Positions 23,619 through 32,543 are shown, numbered from the stretch's first letter. The stretch is DNA of 64,000 nt from Lachnospiraceae bacterium (GCA_015057115.1 SVEZ01000016.1:1-64000); one strand, 5' to 3'. Numbers and translations: made by a program. The notes: generated by a model not told the origin, from the sequence alone.

Positions 23619-24419
23619 TCAAGAAATCAAGAAACGTTTAATCTCAAATTCAATACGCGCGTAATCCAAAGGAGAATCTTTGGTTTCGAATGTCATTATC
23701 AGGTCGATGCCAGGAAGGATTTGGTTGCTGGAGTATAAATCCATCTTACGAAGAAAATCATGGTTTAGGTATTTCGTATTATCCATCATGCCAAAATGTT
23801 CCCAATAGAAAAATCTTTGGTGAAGTGTGCTGTAAATCTTGAAATCCGGGTAAATAGGATCAATATGTGGAAGAACCAACTGTTCTTCGTAATGATAAGG
23901 AATATGATTGCGAAAAAGCATTTCGTCAATCATCATTTCAGATTTGGACCGAACCATGTTTCCGGAAAGAGATCGGAAACGTTTGTTTTCCGGGTGAAAA
24001 AGATTCTGGATATAGGGAGCATCTAACCATTGGCGGATGTTTGATGGAAGTTCAAAATCCTGTTGTAGGAGTGGATAAAAGCGATTGTCCGGGGAAAGGT
24101 ATTCGTCGGACTTAAATTGAGAACGGTGACCACGAAAGTAGTTTTTTAGCGACCGTATTTCATGGGTTAAGTCATCGTGCAAGGCTTCCAGATAGCGCTT
24201 TCTGGCTAAAAGTGATGCATGATCTGCCATGGATTTTGGAAGCGTTTGTTCCTTCCCTTCGTGGGTTACTCGCCATTTGGTCCATTTTCTGTCCTTAGTT
24301 ATATGAAGCGTACCAACGGGCAGAGTAGCCAGTTCGGTTTCGATTTGTGAAAGTTTTCCCTCCAGCTGAGCCAAATAGGAAGCACTTTCCTGAAAAAATA
24401 CCATATTCTTTTGTGTCAT
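23619..24419 (-). CDS. PD-(D/E)XK-nuclease-like protein
   Basis: This is a 266-residue protein. The N-terminal ~110 residues are charged and helical (coiled-coil-like: LAQLEGKLSQIETELATL). The C-terminal part has a restriction-endonuclease-like pattern: RSKSEMMIDEMLFRN (Glu), PIYPDFKIYS (Asp) and FFYWEHFGMMD (Glu-x-x). This order is that of a PD-(D/E)XK core, though the lysine is not obvious. No signal peptide. The gene lies exactly between two direct copies of the long repeat. Function unknown; defence or mobile-element nuclease is only inference. Confidence 0.6.
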   Translation of the reverse strand: MTQKNMVFFQESASYLAQLEGKLSQIETELATLPVGTLHITKDRKWTKWRVTHEGKEQTLPKSMADHASLLARKRYLEALHDDLTHEIRSLKNYFRGHRSQFKSDEYLSPDNRFYPLLQQDFELPSNIRQWLDAPYIQNLFHPENKRFRSLSGNMVRSKSEMMIDEMLFRNHIPYHYEEQLVLPHIDPIYPDFKIYSTLHQRFFYWEHFGMMDNTKYLNHDFLRKMDLYSSNQILPGIDLIMTFETKDSPLDYARIEFEIKRFLIS

Positions 24420-24460
24420 TTGTAAACCTTCCTTTCTTTAGAAATATAATAAGTGATATT

Positions 24461-24476
24461 TGTAAGATGCCTTACA
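24461..24476. promoter_or_regulatory. 16-bp palindrome upstream of the nuclease-like gene
   Basis: TGTAAG-ATGC-CTTACA, 42 bases before the start of the minus-strand gene; a candidate operator. A T/A-rich stretch (TATTAT on the minus strand) near 24445 could be the -10. Confidence 0.4.
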
Positions 24477-24634
24477 GAAAAAATGATGGTGCATTGCACC
24501 TGCGCAGGATGAAGTCCTGCAAAAGATAGATTTACTTTAGCATGTTTTTTGCGAGCTTGCAACAAAAGAATGAAAAAATATATGATAAATTTGGGGGAGC
24601 CCTACTGCATCAAAATCCAGAAAAGTGTTCTGGG

Positions 24635-25070
24635 GTGGGGAACCGGGCAGCGTCGGCGGAAAGTGTGAAAAAGTGCATGTGTCAGGCGAATTTATGCTGT
24701 TGGTACGGAGACAGACCGGGCAGTGTCGGTGGAAAGTGTGAAAAAGTGCATGTGTCAGGCGAATTTATGCTGTTGGTGTGGAACAGGACTGGGGCCTGTC
24801 GGCGGAAAGTGTGAATAATGGTATCGCGCCGCCTACTTTTTTTAAAACATCGGCGCCAAATCTGTGTAAAATGTGAAAACCCCCGATGCACAGCTTTGCG
24901 ACTCGCCAGAATTATATGCTAGGTTTCTGTGGCGCCGAGTTTTTGCAAAAATAACGGCGCCAGGCTTGCGCAGGACACAGTTTTTGGCGAGTGGCGTTTT
25001 GAAAATCGGCGTGAGACACAGTTGCGACACTGTTATTGGCGATTTGTCAGGATTGCCGGGCGGAAGAGGG
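24635..25070 (+). repeat. long non-coding repeat, copy B
   Basis: Same element as copy A in direct orientation. It has one additional ~74-bp tandem unit at its left end (CAGTGTCGGTGGAAAGTGTG at 24720) and a small insertion near its right end (GATTGCCGGGCG). The central 250 bp is over 95% identical to copy A by eye. Confidence 0.85.
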
Positions 25071-25200
25071 AAACATAATACGTGCATAATCCAGAGATGA
25101 ATCTTGCAATAGAAAGTAAGAAAAAATCTGTGATAGCCATTGACAATACTACAAAATCTCCGATAATAGAATCATAATGATTTTTTTAGCGAGGTGGAAT

Positions 25201-25863
25201 ATGAAAAACAGTAAATGGACAAAAACAATTCTCCTGCTTCTTGTTTGCGTATTGATAGCGGGAGCAGTAGGAGCGGCGGATGTAACAGCAGCATCAAAAC
25301 GAGCCACAGCTTGCAAAGCTTACCGGAGTTTTTTGAAAAAGAATGTCTCCAAATTCAAGGTAGAAGAAGGGGATTGGAGTAAGCAGAACAAAGAAAAAAG
25401 AGACAAATGCAGAAGCTTCCTGCTTGCTGATTTAAATAATGACGGCATGCCGGAATTGGTGACATATCATGAAACAGGTTATAAAACCGGATATTTGAAT
25501 GTGTATACCTATAAGAAGGGAAAAGTAACCTATATAAAGACCAAGAAGAATTACAAGGCAAAAATTGATGTAAGCTGTAACGCAGCAGGATGGTATACCA
25601 TATATGCCTGCAAAAAGGGACACCTGCACACGGACTGGGAAGCAGAAGGAGTCGGAAAAGACTATACAACCTATAATCTGAAAAGCGGAAAGCTGAATAA
25701 GCGGTTGCATGGCGTTTGGGATGAACTGGAGCAGACCTATAAGTTTTATGAAAACGGAAAAAGCATCAAAGAAGAACGATTTAATCAACTTTACGGAAAA
25801 TGTAAGAAAGCAGTAGAAATGCATAGTAATACTGCAAAGATGAGAACAAAACATGTAAAATAA
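25201..25863 (+). CDS. exported small protein with a calcium-loop-like motif
   Basis: A 220-residue protein beginning MKNSKWTKTILLLL with a signal peptide cleaved near AASKRA (about residue 34). The mature part includes LLADLNNDGMPELV, an FG-GAP/EF-hand-like calcium loop, and Lys/Tyr-rich beta segments. ATG 25201 has GAGGTGG upstream; an in-frame ATG at 25177 would weaken the signal peptide. Such proteins are common, uncharacterised exports in Lachnospiraceae. No operon partner: repeat B lies upstream and a terminator follows. Confidence 0.75.
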   Translation: MKNSKWTKTILLLLVCVLIAGAVGAADVTAASKRATACKAYRSFLKKNVSKFKVEEGDWSKQNKEKRDKCRSFLLADLNNDGMPELVTYHETGYKTGYLNVYTYKKGKVTYIKTKKNYKAKIDVSCNAAGWYTIYACKKGHLHTDWEAEGVGKDYTTYNLKSGKLNKRLHGVWDELEQTYKFYENGKSIKEERFNQLYGKCKKAVEMHSNTAKMRTKHVK

Positions 25864-25865
25864 AT

Positions 25866-25900
25866 AAAAGCCGGAGAACAAAAAAGTTCTTCGGCTTTTG
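25866..25900 (+). terminator. terminator, usable from both sides
   Basis: AAAAGCCGGAGAAC / GTTCTTCGGCTTTT around an A-run loop. It stands between convergent genes. Confidence 0.85.
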
Positions 25901-25914
25901 TATGCGACAAAATA

Positions 25915-26271
25915 CTATTTCTTCTTCGTCAACTTCAGCGGGCAACCCTTCTTTTCCGGATTTAACGGGCAAGCGTAGATATTGCCGGAGGGATCCTTGG
26001 CGATAAAGCTGATAGGGCATTTGCGGCAGTCTCCCGGAGTGAAATCGTTGGCAACGGAGAAGGACAGAGTTGCAATGGTTTCATAGCCGGCTTCGGCAAC
26101 TTCGGCTTTTTTGATTTTGTCGAAGGAAAGCTTCTGTTTACAGAAATTGCACATAGGCTGACCGAAAATCGCTTCTCGATCACAGGTAGGGCAGAAGTAC
26201 TTGTTCTCGCCTTCTACTTCTTTAACTATAACGTTAACAGGAATCTGTTTCAAAATTTCCGCTTTATCCAT
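25915..26271 (-). CDS. small zinc-ribbon protein
   Basis: A 118-residue protein with ATG 26271 behind AGGAGA. Cys pairs CPTC, CNFC and CRKC, plus a final CPLNPEKKGCPLK, suggest two zinc sites. No enzyme motif seen. The open frame extends upstream through the tRNA-Thr gene, giving the familiar tRNA-derived false N-terminus (MAQSVERHIGNVEVTGSIPV), which should be discarded. It is transcribed after tRNA-Thr but a terminator intervenes. Confidence 0.75.
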   Translation of the reverse strand: MDKAEILKQIPVNVIVKEVEGENKYFCPTCDREAIFGQPMCNFCKQKLSFDKIKKAEVAEAGYETIATLSFSVANDFTPGDCRKCPISFIAKDPSGNIYACPLNPEKKGCPLKLTKKK

Positions 26272-26302
26272 AGGTATCTCCTCGCTTTCTAATTTGTGCA
26301 AA

Positions 26303-26338
26303 TAAAAAATGCAGAAACCGGAAATCCAGCTTCTGCAA
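26303..26338 (-). terminator. terminator after tRNA-Thr
   Basis: Minus strand TGCAGAA / TTCTGCA with a 14-base loop, followed by TTTTTT. Confidence 0.7.
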
Positions 26339-26345
26339 ATAAAAA

Positions 26346-26418
26346 AGCTGCTAACCGGAATCGAACCGGTGACCTCCACATTACCAATGTGACGCTCTAC
26401 CGACTGAGCCATAGCAGC
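26346..26418 (-). tRNA. tRNA-Thr (GGU)
   Basis: Acceptor GCTGCTA/TAGCAGC, D arm GCTC/GAGC, anticodon stem TCACA/TGTGG with loop TTGGTAA (anticodon GGT), TPsiC loop TTCGATT. CCA is not encoded. Confidence 0.95.
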
Positions 26419-26448
26419 TTGTTGATGTGTTGAACTGTCAACATGACT

Positions 26449-26477
26449 ACTATACTATATCTGAATAGAAATGTCAA
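26449..26477 (-). promoter_or_regulatory. tRNA-Thr promoter
   Basis: Minus strand: TTGACA (26472-26477), a 17-base spacer, TATAGT (26449-26454). Confidence 0.85.
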
Positions 26478-26529
26478 GCAAATTTTTAAAAAAATTTCAA
26501 CATTAAAAACAATTTCTTGTCAAACCCGC

Positions 26530-27576
26530 CTAAACAGCAGAATCCGTAAGTAATCCCAACACGGTTTTGTTATAAGTAATGGACTGAGATGCCACCTGTT
26601 CTTTGGAAGAAGTGCCATCTGTAAGCTTGTCCAGCAAATCCTCATTAGAATCAGAAGAAAGAGAATCTACGGCAATCTGATCCAGACTTACCTTCATCTC
26701 ATATTCTGCAAGGATTTCTTTGTTCCTCTCATCCTCCGCTTCAGCCAGCTTGGAAAGAACCAACTCCATAGCATTCATAGCTGCATATTCCTGATTCAGA
26801 CGGACAAACTCTAATGTTTGGGCATCTGTCAGGTTAACGATAGCCACGTTATCCGGAGAATTGTCCGGAGCCGGAGCGTTACTTACAGCAGAAGCAGTGG
26901 TAGCCTGGCTTGAAATAGCAGCTGTTTCGGTCTGGCCGGAAGCAGTAGCCTGTGTCGTTGAAGCATTGCTGTCAGCAGAACCAACGGTCTGTGTTGTGGT
27001 TTGGTTCGTATTTGCTGTATTAACGGAGGAATAATCGGTTCCGGACTTATTGGGAACCACATTTAATTCCTTGGGGATGGTAACACCCTTACGCATAAAG
27101 CCGTTAATCTTACGAACATAGTTCTGGGTCTCCTTGAAAGGAGGAATACCACCATATTTCTTAACGTTGCCGCTTCCTGCGTTATAGGCAGCGAGAGCAA
27201 GGTTAACGTTACCGTTATATTGTTTTAAAAGGCGGCTGATGTATTTGGCGCCACCCATAATGTTCTGCTCCGGATCATAGGGATCCTTAACACCCAAATA
27301 TTTGGCGGTAGCCGGCATGAGCTGCATAATTCCCTTGGCTCCACAATGGGAGGTGGAATTATTATGAAACTCGGATTCGGCCTTGGCCATAGATTTTAAC
27401 AGATTCACATCCACATGGTAGGTGTCAGCCGCTTTCTGAAAAATTGCATCAAGTGTAGTTGTCTTGGTCTTCGCCTGCTGGAGTTCTTTCGAAAAACCCG
27501 TGCTGCGGGTCTTTGTAGTTGACTCCGTGGATGTCGCTTGCTTCTCAGTTACATGGGAAACAGAATTGATATCCAT
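26530..27576 (-). CDS. SLT-family lytic transglycosylase without a signal peptide
   Basis: A 348-residue protein. Residues ~45-165 are a soluble-lytic-transglycosylase (goose-lysozyme-like) domain: catalytic Glu67 in MAKAESEF, then CGAKGIMQLMPATAKYLG, NIMGGAKYISRLL and LALAAYNAGSGNVKKYGG. It cleaves the MurNAc-GlcNAc bond of peptidoglycan. The N-terminus (MDINSVSHVTEK) is polar with no Sec signal, and a Ser/Thr/Ala-rich stretch (~195-265) leads to a helical tail. That layout recalls flagellum- or secretion-apparatus-associated SLT proteins, which is inference. ATG 27576 is preceded by AGGAGG. Confidence 0.9.
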   Translation of the reverse strand: MDINSVSHVTEKQATSTESTTKTRSTGFSKELQQAKTKTTTLDAIFQKAADTYHVDVNLLKSMAKAESEFHNNSTSHCGAKGIMQLMPATAKYLGVKDPYDPEQNIMGGAKYISRLLKQYNGNVNLALAAYNAGSGNVKKYGGIPPFKETQNYVRKINGFMRKGVTIPKELNVVPNKSGTDYSSVNTANTNQTTTQTVGSADSNASTTQATASGQTETAAISSQATTASAVSNAPAPDNSPDNVAIVNLTDAQTLEFVRLNQEYAAMNAMELVLSKLAEAEDERNKEILAEYEMKVSLDQIAVDSLSSDSNEDLLDKLTDGTSSKEQVASQSITYNKTVLGLLTDSAV

Positions 27577-27654
27577 AGTGAACCTCCTAACTTTTGCGTT
27601 CCTAACTATTATATCACAAAGGTTGTAAAAATCCTACACCTTTTCCCGCCTATG

Positions 27655-27663
27655 TGTTATACT
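27655..27663 (+). promoter_or_regulatory. extended -10 promoter of the lipid kinase gene
   Basis: TGT followed by TATACT (27658-27663). The -35 region is poor, as expected for extended -10 promoters. Confidence 0.5.
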
Positions 27664-27699
27664 AATTATGAAAAAAGTGTAAAAACGAGGGTGTACAAC

Positions 27700-28551
27700 A
27701 TGATTTACATATTATACAATCCCCTTGCAAATAATGGACGGGGAGAAAAAGCCGCCGAAGGAACCTTTGAGAACTTGTCCGGAGAGAAAATATTTATGGA
27801 TATTCGGCAAGTAGGAGAATATCGGCAGTTTTTTGAGGGACTGGACAAGCAGGATGAAGTGGTTTTGTGCGGCGGAGACGGTACTTTGCAGTGTTTTATC
27901 AATGAAATTCCCAAGGAAGCATTGCAGTTTCGACTTTACTATTGTCCCGCGGGATCCGGCAATGATTTTGCCAATGACGTGGGCATGGAAAAAGGTGGAA
28001 AGCCGGTGCTTTTAAATCCTTATCTGGAGCATTTGCCGGTGGTGGAGTTTAATGGTATGCAGCGGTATTTCCTGAACAACTTCGCCATGGGAATTGACGG
28101 ATATGTGTGTGAAAAAGCGGATGAATATAAGAAGAGACATCGGAAAAAAGTGAATTATACCGGAATTGCATTGAAAGGACTGGCCTATGATTACAAACCC
28201 TGTAAGGTGACGGTGACCTTAGAGGATGGGGTGCAGGAGTTTGAACATGTGTGGATGACGCCGACCATGAAAGGACGCTATTTTGGCGGCGGAATGAAGG
28301 TGGCACCTATGCAAGAACGATTAGATGAAGAGAATTGGCTGACATTGGTAGTTGTTCATCAGAAGAGCAGATTTCGTCTTTTATCCGTATTTCCAAAGAT
28401 TTTTAAAGGAGAGCATGTGGGGTATACGGATGTAGTTTCGTTTTTTAAGGTGAAGCATGCGAAGGTGACCTTTGAACATCCGGTAAGTGTTCAGATTGAT
28501 GGGGAAGTGTATCGGAACGTACAGGAGTATGAAGTGTTTGCAGAAAAATAA
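27700..28551 (+). CDS. diacylglycerol/lipid kinase family protein (DagK/YegS-like)
   Basis: A 283-residue protein. ATG 27700 follows GAGGG. It shows YNPLANNGRG at the start, the nucleotide-binding VVLCGGDGTLQCFIN, and PAGSGNDFANDVG, all typical of the DAGK catalytic domain. The C-terminal beta-rich half ends with VQIDGEVYRN. It phosphorylates a lipid, probably diacylglycerol, at the membrane. An upstream in-frame extension to 27538 lies in the opposite gene and is not used. Confidence 0.92.
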   Translation: MIYILYNPLANNGRGEKAAEGTFENLSGEKIFMDIRQVGEYRQFFEGLDKQDEVVLCGGDGTLQCFINEIPKEALQFRLYYCPAGSGNDFANDVGMEKGGKPVLLNPYLEHLPVVEFNGMQRYFLNNFAMGIDGYVCEKADEYKKRHRKKVNYTGIALKGLAYDYKPCKVTVTLEDGVQEFEHVWMTPTMKGRYFGGGMKVAPMQERLDEENWLTLVVVHQKSRFRLLSVFPKIFKGEHVGYTDVVSFFKVKHAKVTFEHPVSVQIDGEVYRNVQEYEVFAEK

Positions 28552-28588
28552 AAAGTGGCGTGTCGGAAGAAGATCCGGCACGCCTTTT
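28552..28588 (+). terminator. terminator between convergent genes
   Basis: AAAAGTGGCGTGTCGGA / TCCGGCACGCCTTTT. Confidence 0.9.
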
Positions 28589-28593
28589 GAAAT

Positions 28594-29037
28594 TTATAGA
28601 ATATCTTTTTTGATTTCTGCCACCACTTCTGCGAAGGTATGATAGATATCGTACTTTTCTACTAATTTTTCCATGTTGTGACTGATGGCACTTAACTGGG
28701 TCGCTTTCTGGAAATCAAAGGAAAGGGAAAGAACATCGTAAACAGTGGATTCCTTTGTGACAAAAGACTTATCCTCCACACGCTTCAATGCATGAATCGC
28801 TAAGGAGATGGAGTTGGGAAGCAGCAGTTCAAAAAAGATGACTTCCCGCTCCAACAGGCGGTTACAGGTAATGCTTAATTCTTCGTCGAAAACCGTCTCG
28901 GAAGGCTCTTGCTTCATGTGTCGCGATAAAGCGTCTGCAAGTGTGGAAGGACAGAGCTTTTCGTATTTTTCATAACGGCTTACGGTTTCATCATTTAATT
29001 CCACGGTGCGGCTAATTTTAGACAATTCCAATTTCAT
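28594..29037 (-). CDS. hypothetical protein
   Basis: A 147-residue acidic, mostly helical cytoplasmic protein (SLAIHALKRVEDKSF; EKLVEKYDIYHTFAEVVAEI). I recognise no family. It has a strong GGAGGA ribosome site before ATG 29037. The tRNA-Leu gene lies upstream on the same strand and the two may share a transcript. Confidence 0.7.
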   Translation of the reverse strand: MKLELSKISRTVELNDETVSRYEKYEKLCPSTLADALSRHMKQEPSETVFDEELSITCNRLLEREVIFFELLLPNSISLAIHALKRVEDKSFVTKESTVYDVLSLSFDFQKATQLSAISHNMEKLVEKYDIYHTFAEVVAEIKKDIL

Positions 29038-29172
29038 AGACGGTCCTCCTTTGCAAGATACTTAAGTTAGTTTCATAATACCCGAAAAAACAAAGAATTG
29101 CTACGGAGTTTGCCGAAAAAACACAAAAAAAAGAAACCATGAAAAAATCATGATTTCTTTCTTTGCAAGGAA

Positions 29173-29255
29173 TGCTGGCAATGGGACTTGAACCCATACG
29201 ATGTCGCCATCGCCAGATTTTGAGTCTGGTGCGTCTGCCATTCCGCCACGCCAGC
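29173..29255 (-). tRNA. tRNA-Leu (CAA)
   Basis: An 83-nt class II tRNA: acceptor GCTGGCG/TGCCAGC, anticodon stem CCAGA/TCTGG with loop CTCAAAA (anticodon CAA), long variable arm CGATGGCGACATCG, discriminator A. Confidence 0.95.
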
Positions 29256-29377
29256 ATTAGCTTTTCAACAGCCAAGTAATATATTAGCATAAAAAATAGA
29301 CGGATGCAAGGGTTTTTTTGATTAAATTTTTCCACTTGTTTTTTGGCTATAGACGTGGTAAAGTGAGGATGGCAAAA

Positions 29378-29995
29378 ATGAATAGCGAGAATAGTTTGTT
29401 ACTTTTTGATAGGTTGTTTAAGCGAGGTTATATGAAGAAAAGAACGCATTTTGCATTATCAAGACAGTTATTGAAGGATAACAGACACAATCTGGGACCT
29501 GCGGAGTCCTTATTATTTTGCTTTGGATCCATTTTTCCGGATTGTTCTCCTCTTTGTCTCATTCGTCCCCATAAGTTCCAGGTGACGAATTATAAGACGA
29601 AGAAACGAATGGTGAAGATGATTTCCGGCAAATACAATCATTATGCAGATTGTTTTCGGCTGGGATGCATGAGCCATCATGTAGCAGATTATTTTACCGC
29701 ACCCCATAACCGCACCGGCGTGGCAGGTTTTTGCATGGATCACCGTGGCTATGAGATGCGTTTGCACGATTATTTTAAGGAAAGCCTCCGGAAAGAAGGA
29801 GCGCAGACCAACGCAACAGACATTTCCAGTATTGCATTCTGGAAGAGTATGGAAGGCAGGCATGAGCACTATATGGATGCCATTGCCAGCCGGGAATCCC
29901 TGGAAACAGACTATGAATTTATTATGGAACAGATGAAGACCTTATTTGTTTTGTTTGCGGAGAACAGGGAAATACATAAGAAACAGGCGGCTTAA
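29378..29995 (+). CDS. zinc-dependent phospholipase-C-like protein
   Basis: About 205 residues. The core has THFALSRQLL, FGSIFPDCSPLC, GCMSHHVADYFTAPHN and HDYF, with His/Asp residues placed as in the Zn_dep_PLPC family (phospholipase C/P1 nuclease fold). No signal peptide is visible. ATG 29378 has AAGTGAGG 9 bases upstream; ATG 29432 (MKKRTHF) is a possible internal start and fits several relatives. The next gene starts 6 bases after its stop, so the two are an operon. Confidence 0.8.
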   Translation: MNSENSLLLFDRLFKRGYMKKRTHFALSRQLLKDNRHNLGPAESLLFCFGSIFPDCSPLCLIRPHKFQVTNYKTKKRMVKMISGKYNHYADCFRLGCMSHHVADYFTAPHNRTGVAGFCMDHRGYEMRLHDYFKESLRKEGAQTNATDISSIAFWKSMEGRHEHYMDAIASRESLETDYEFIMEQMKTLFVLFAENREIHKKQAA

Positions 29996-30001
29996 TGAGA
30001 C

Positions 30002-31447
30002 ATGACGGATAAATTAAAGAAAACAATGCAGAAACTCTCTGACCTTTGGTTCTTGGGAGTTTTTGTTATATTTGTTTATTATACGGAAGAATATTATTTT
30101 AATATGTTAGAGGCAAAAGCATCTATATTCGGGCTGTGCGCCCTGTGCTTTTGCGGCTTATCGGCACTTTGCGGGCTGGGAATGCTCTATGAATTACCGG
30201 TTTTGGATACTGTGAAAAAAAGTTTGCAAAGAATAACCGGCACGGATATAGCAGTAATCCTTTTAGGATTGTCAGCGGTGCTTTCCAATCTGGTAACACC
30301 TTATAAGGAGGCGGCCTTTTACGGAAGCTTTGGCTGGAAAGTGGGAACTTTGTGGGCTCTGGGGTTGTTGTTTGTATATTTGTTTGCAAAAGGCAACATC
30401 AGGGGAACGAAGCAACTGTGGCAGATTGTCGCAATTTCTCTGGGAATTCAGTTTGGTTGGGTGTTGTTAAACGGCTTTTATGTGGATGTTTTGGAGTATC
30501 ATGCAAACCTCGCAGCCAAGGATTATCCCCGGTATGTGGGTAGCATAGGAAACACCAACTGGTACGTGGGCTTTCTGGCTTTAACACTGCCATTTTTCTA
30601 CATGGGAAGTGTAATAGTAGAGAAAAAGTGGGAGCGGATAGTTCTTTCCTGCCTTTTGGGGTTGGGAATTATGAGTTGCTTTTCTGTAAATTGTGAAGGT
30701 GTATATCTGTTTTTGCCGGTTCTGGTGGGAATGGGCCTTTGGTACGGAGTGGAAAAAGAAGAGTGGCTTTCTCAAATTTTGTGGAATCATTTGGTTATGG
30801 CACTTTCGGTAGTTGTGTTGGTGCTTTTGCGAATGGCATTTTCTGCTACACCGGTGGATGGGATTACAGCAAAAGTGTTGACAGTACCCGTTTCTCTGGG
30901 GGCATTTGTGATTTGCGGCGTAATGTTATGGGCCGGATGCAAAGGAAAGACCATATCGGTGAAGCAGAAAAAGAAGATCCGGATTATGTTAATGGTTATA
31001 GGCGGATTGTTGGGGATTTTACTGGCCTATACCCAATGGATTGGTTTTGATGATTCCTGGGGAACCAACCGGGGTAAAATCTGGCGGATTGCGGTGGAAG
31101 CCTTCGGAAAAATGTCCATGCCTCAGAAGATCTTTGGTGGAGGTATCAGTTGTTTTGGATATTATTATGAAGCCCTGACAGGAAGCGATTGGGTGCGAAA
31201 TGCCCATAACGAATTGCTGGAAGTGCTGGTGACTATGGGAATTATGGGACTTTTGTCCTACCTGTTTTTGATTTTTACCGTTATCAAAGAGAAAACAAAG
31301 GGCGATTGCCTATTGGTTGCCGGCAAGATTGCGCTTTTATCTTATTTTGCCCAGGCATTGGTTAATAATCCCCAAGGATTAAACGGAGCGGTTTTTGTAA
31401 CCATTTTGGCTCTATGTAGACGAAGAAGCCAAGATGTGGTACAATAG
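30002..31447 (+). CDS. O-antigen-ligase-like polytopic membrane protein
   Basis: A 481-residue protein with about 11-12 membrane segments. A large extracytoplasmic loop contains GNTNWYVGF and is followed by AHNELLEVLVTMGIMGLLSY, the hallmark of the Wzy/WaaL O-antigen ligase family. Family members join or polymerise glycans carried on undecaprenyl diphosphate outside the membrane. In a Gram-positive host the acceptor would be a surface glycan or protein. No glycosyltransferase cluster is beside it, so the substrate is unknown. Confidence 0.75.
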   Translation: MTDKLKKTMQKLSDLWFLGVFVIFVYYTEEYYFNMLEAKASIFGLCALCFCGLSALCGLGMLYELPVLDTVKKSLQRITGTDIAVILLGLSAVLSNLVTPYKEAAFYGSFGWKVGTLWALGLLFVYLFAKGNIRGTKQLWQIVAISLGIQFGWVLLNGFYVDVLEYHANLAAKDYPRYVGSIGNTNWYVGFLALTLPFFYMGSVIVEKKWERIVLSCLLGLGIMSCFSVNCEGVYLFLPVLVGMGLWYGVEKEEWLSQILWNHLVMALSVVVLVLLRMAFSATPVDGITAKVLTVPVSLGAFVICGVMLWAGCKGKTISVKQKKKIRIMLMVIGGLLGILLAYTQWIGFDDSWGTNRGKIWRIAVEAFGKMSMPQKIFGGGISCFGYYYEALTGSDWVRNAHNELLEVLVTMGIMGLLSYLFLIFTVIKEKTKGDCLLVAGKIALLSYFAQALVNNPQGLNGAVFVTILALCRRRSQDVVQ

Positions 31448-31490
31448 AGCGTGTGTGATAAAAAAGCAAGTACATTGGAGGGAATAATAC

Positions 31491-32525
31491 ATGAAAAATC
31501 AGTACGGCGATTATATTTTACAGAAAGCATCCGAGGTTTTGGCTATTCCAAGTCCTACGGGATATACTGCAAAGGCGGCAGAGTTTGTTAAGAAGGAATT
31601 TGAAGCGTTGGGTGTAAAAGTAACCCAGACCGTTAAGGGTGGTCTGATTTTAGACTTCGGCGGTGAGGATGACAAGAACGGAATTTTACTGGAAGCTCAC
31701 ATGGATACTTTAGGTGGTATGGTATGTGAAATTACCGGTACCGGTCGTTTAAAGGTAACTCCCCTTGGAGGAATGGAGCCAAACAACGCAGAGACAGAGA
31801 ACGTAACTGTTGTTACCAAGTTTGACGGAGAATATGAAGGAACCTGTCAGCTTGCCAATGCATCTGTTCATGTAAACGGTGAGTATCGCGATACCAAGCG
31901 TAAATGGGATGCAATGGAAATTGTTTTGGACGAAAAAGTGAAAACAGCAGAAGATGTGAAGAAGTTAGGCATTGCCATCGGTGATATCATCTGCTTTGAT
32001 CCGAGAACAAGAATTACCAAACAGGGATATATTAAGAGTCGTTTCCTGGATGACAAATTAAGCGTAGCAATTTTAATGGGTTATGCAAAATATCTGAAGG
32101 ACGAGAACAAGAAGCCGGCTCGTAGAACCTACGGACATATTACCGTATATGAAGAGGTAGGACACGGTGGAGCAGGATCTATGCCGGAAGGTGTAACAGA
32201 AGCTATTTCTGTTGATATGGGTTGTGTTGGAAATGGTTTGGATTGTGACGAGACCATGGTATCTATCTGTGCAAAGGACAGCGGTGGTCCTTACAGCTAT
32301 GATGTTGTAAAAGGATTAATTGAAGCAGCTAAGAAGGCAGATGCGAAATACGCAGTTGACGTATATCCGCACTACGGATCTGACGTAGAGGCAACCTTAT
32401 CTGCAGGATACGATGTAAAACACGGCTTAATTGGTGCAGGAGTATATGCTTCCCACGGATATGAAAGAAGCCATAGAGAGGGTGCAGAGAACACCTTGAA
32501 ACTTATTGCAGAATATATTGGATAA
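31491..32525 (+). CDS. M42-family metallo-aminopeptidase
   Basis: A 344-residue cytoplasmic peptidase. LLEAHMDTLGGMV carries the first metal His-x-Asp, YEEVGHGG the catalytic Glu pair, DMGCVG the bridging Asp-like site, and SHGYERSHREG the last ligand. The insertion between the halves (residues ~65-170) is the M42 PDZ-like domain. It removes N-terminal residues from short peptides, usually as a dodecamer. The start follows GGAGGGAATAATAC; a terminator ends the transcript. Confidence 0.92.
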   Translation: MKNQYGDYILQKASEVLAIPSPTGYTAKAAEFVKKEFEALGVKVTQTVKGGLILDFGGEDDKNGILLEAHMDTLGGMVCEITGTGRLKVTPLGGMEPNNAETENVTVVTKFDGEYEGTCQLANASVHVNGEYRDTKRKWDAMEIVLDEKVKTAEDVKKLGIAIGDIICFDPRTRITKQGYIKSRFLDDKLSVAILMGYAKYLKDENKKPARRTYGHITVYEEVGHGGAGSMPEGVTEAISVDMGCVGNGLDCDETMVSICAKDSGGPYSYDVVKGLIEAAKKADAKYAVDVYPHYGSDVEATLSAGYDVKHGLIGAGVYASHGYERSHREGAENTLKLIAEYIG

Positions 32526-32543
32526 TTCGAAATAGAGTAAAAG

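Noticed and set aside
26272-26412. N-terminal extension of the zinc-ribbon protein
   Set aside because: It is translated from the tRNA-Thr gene; the true start with AGGAGA is at 26271.
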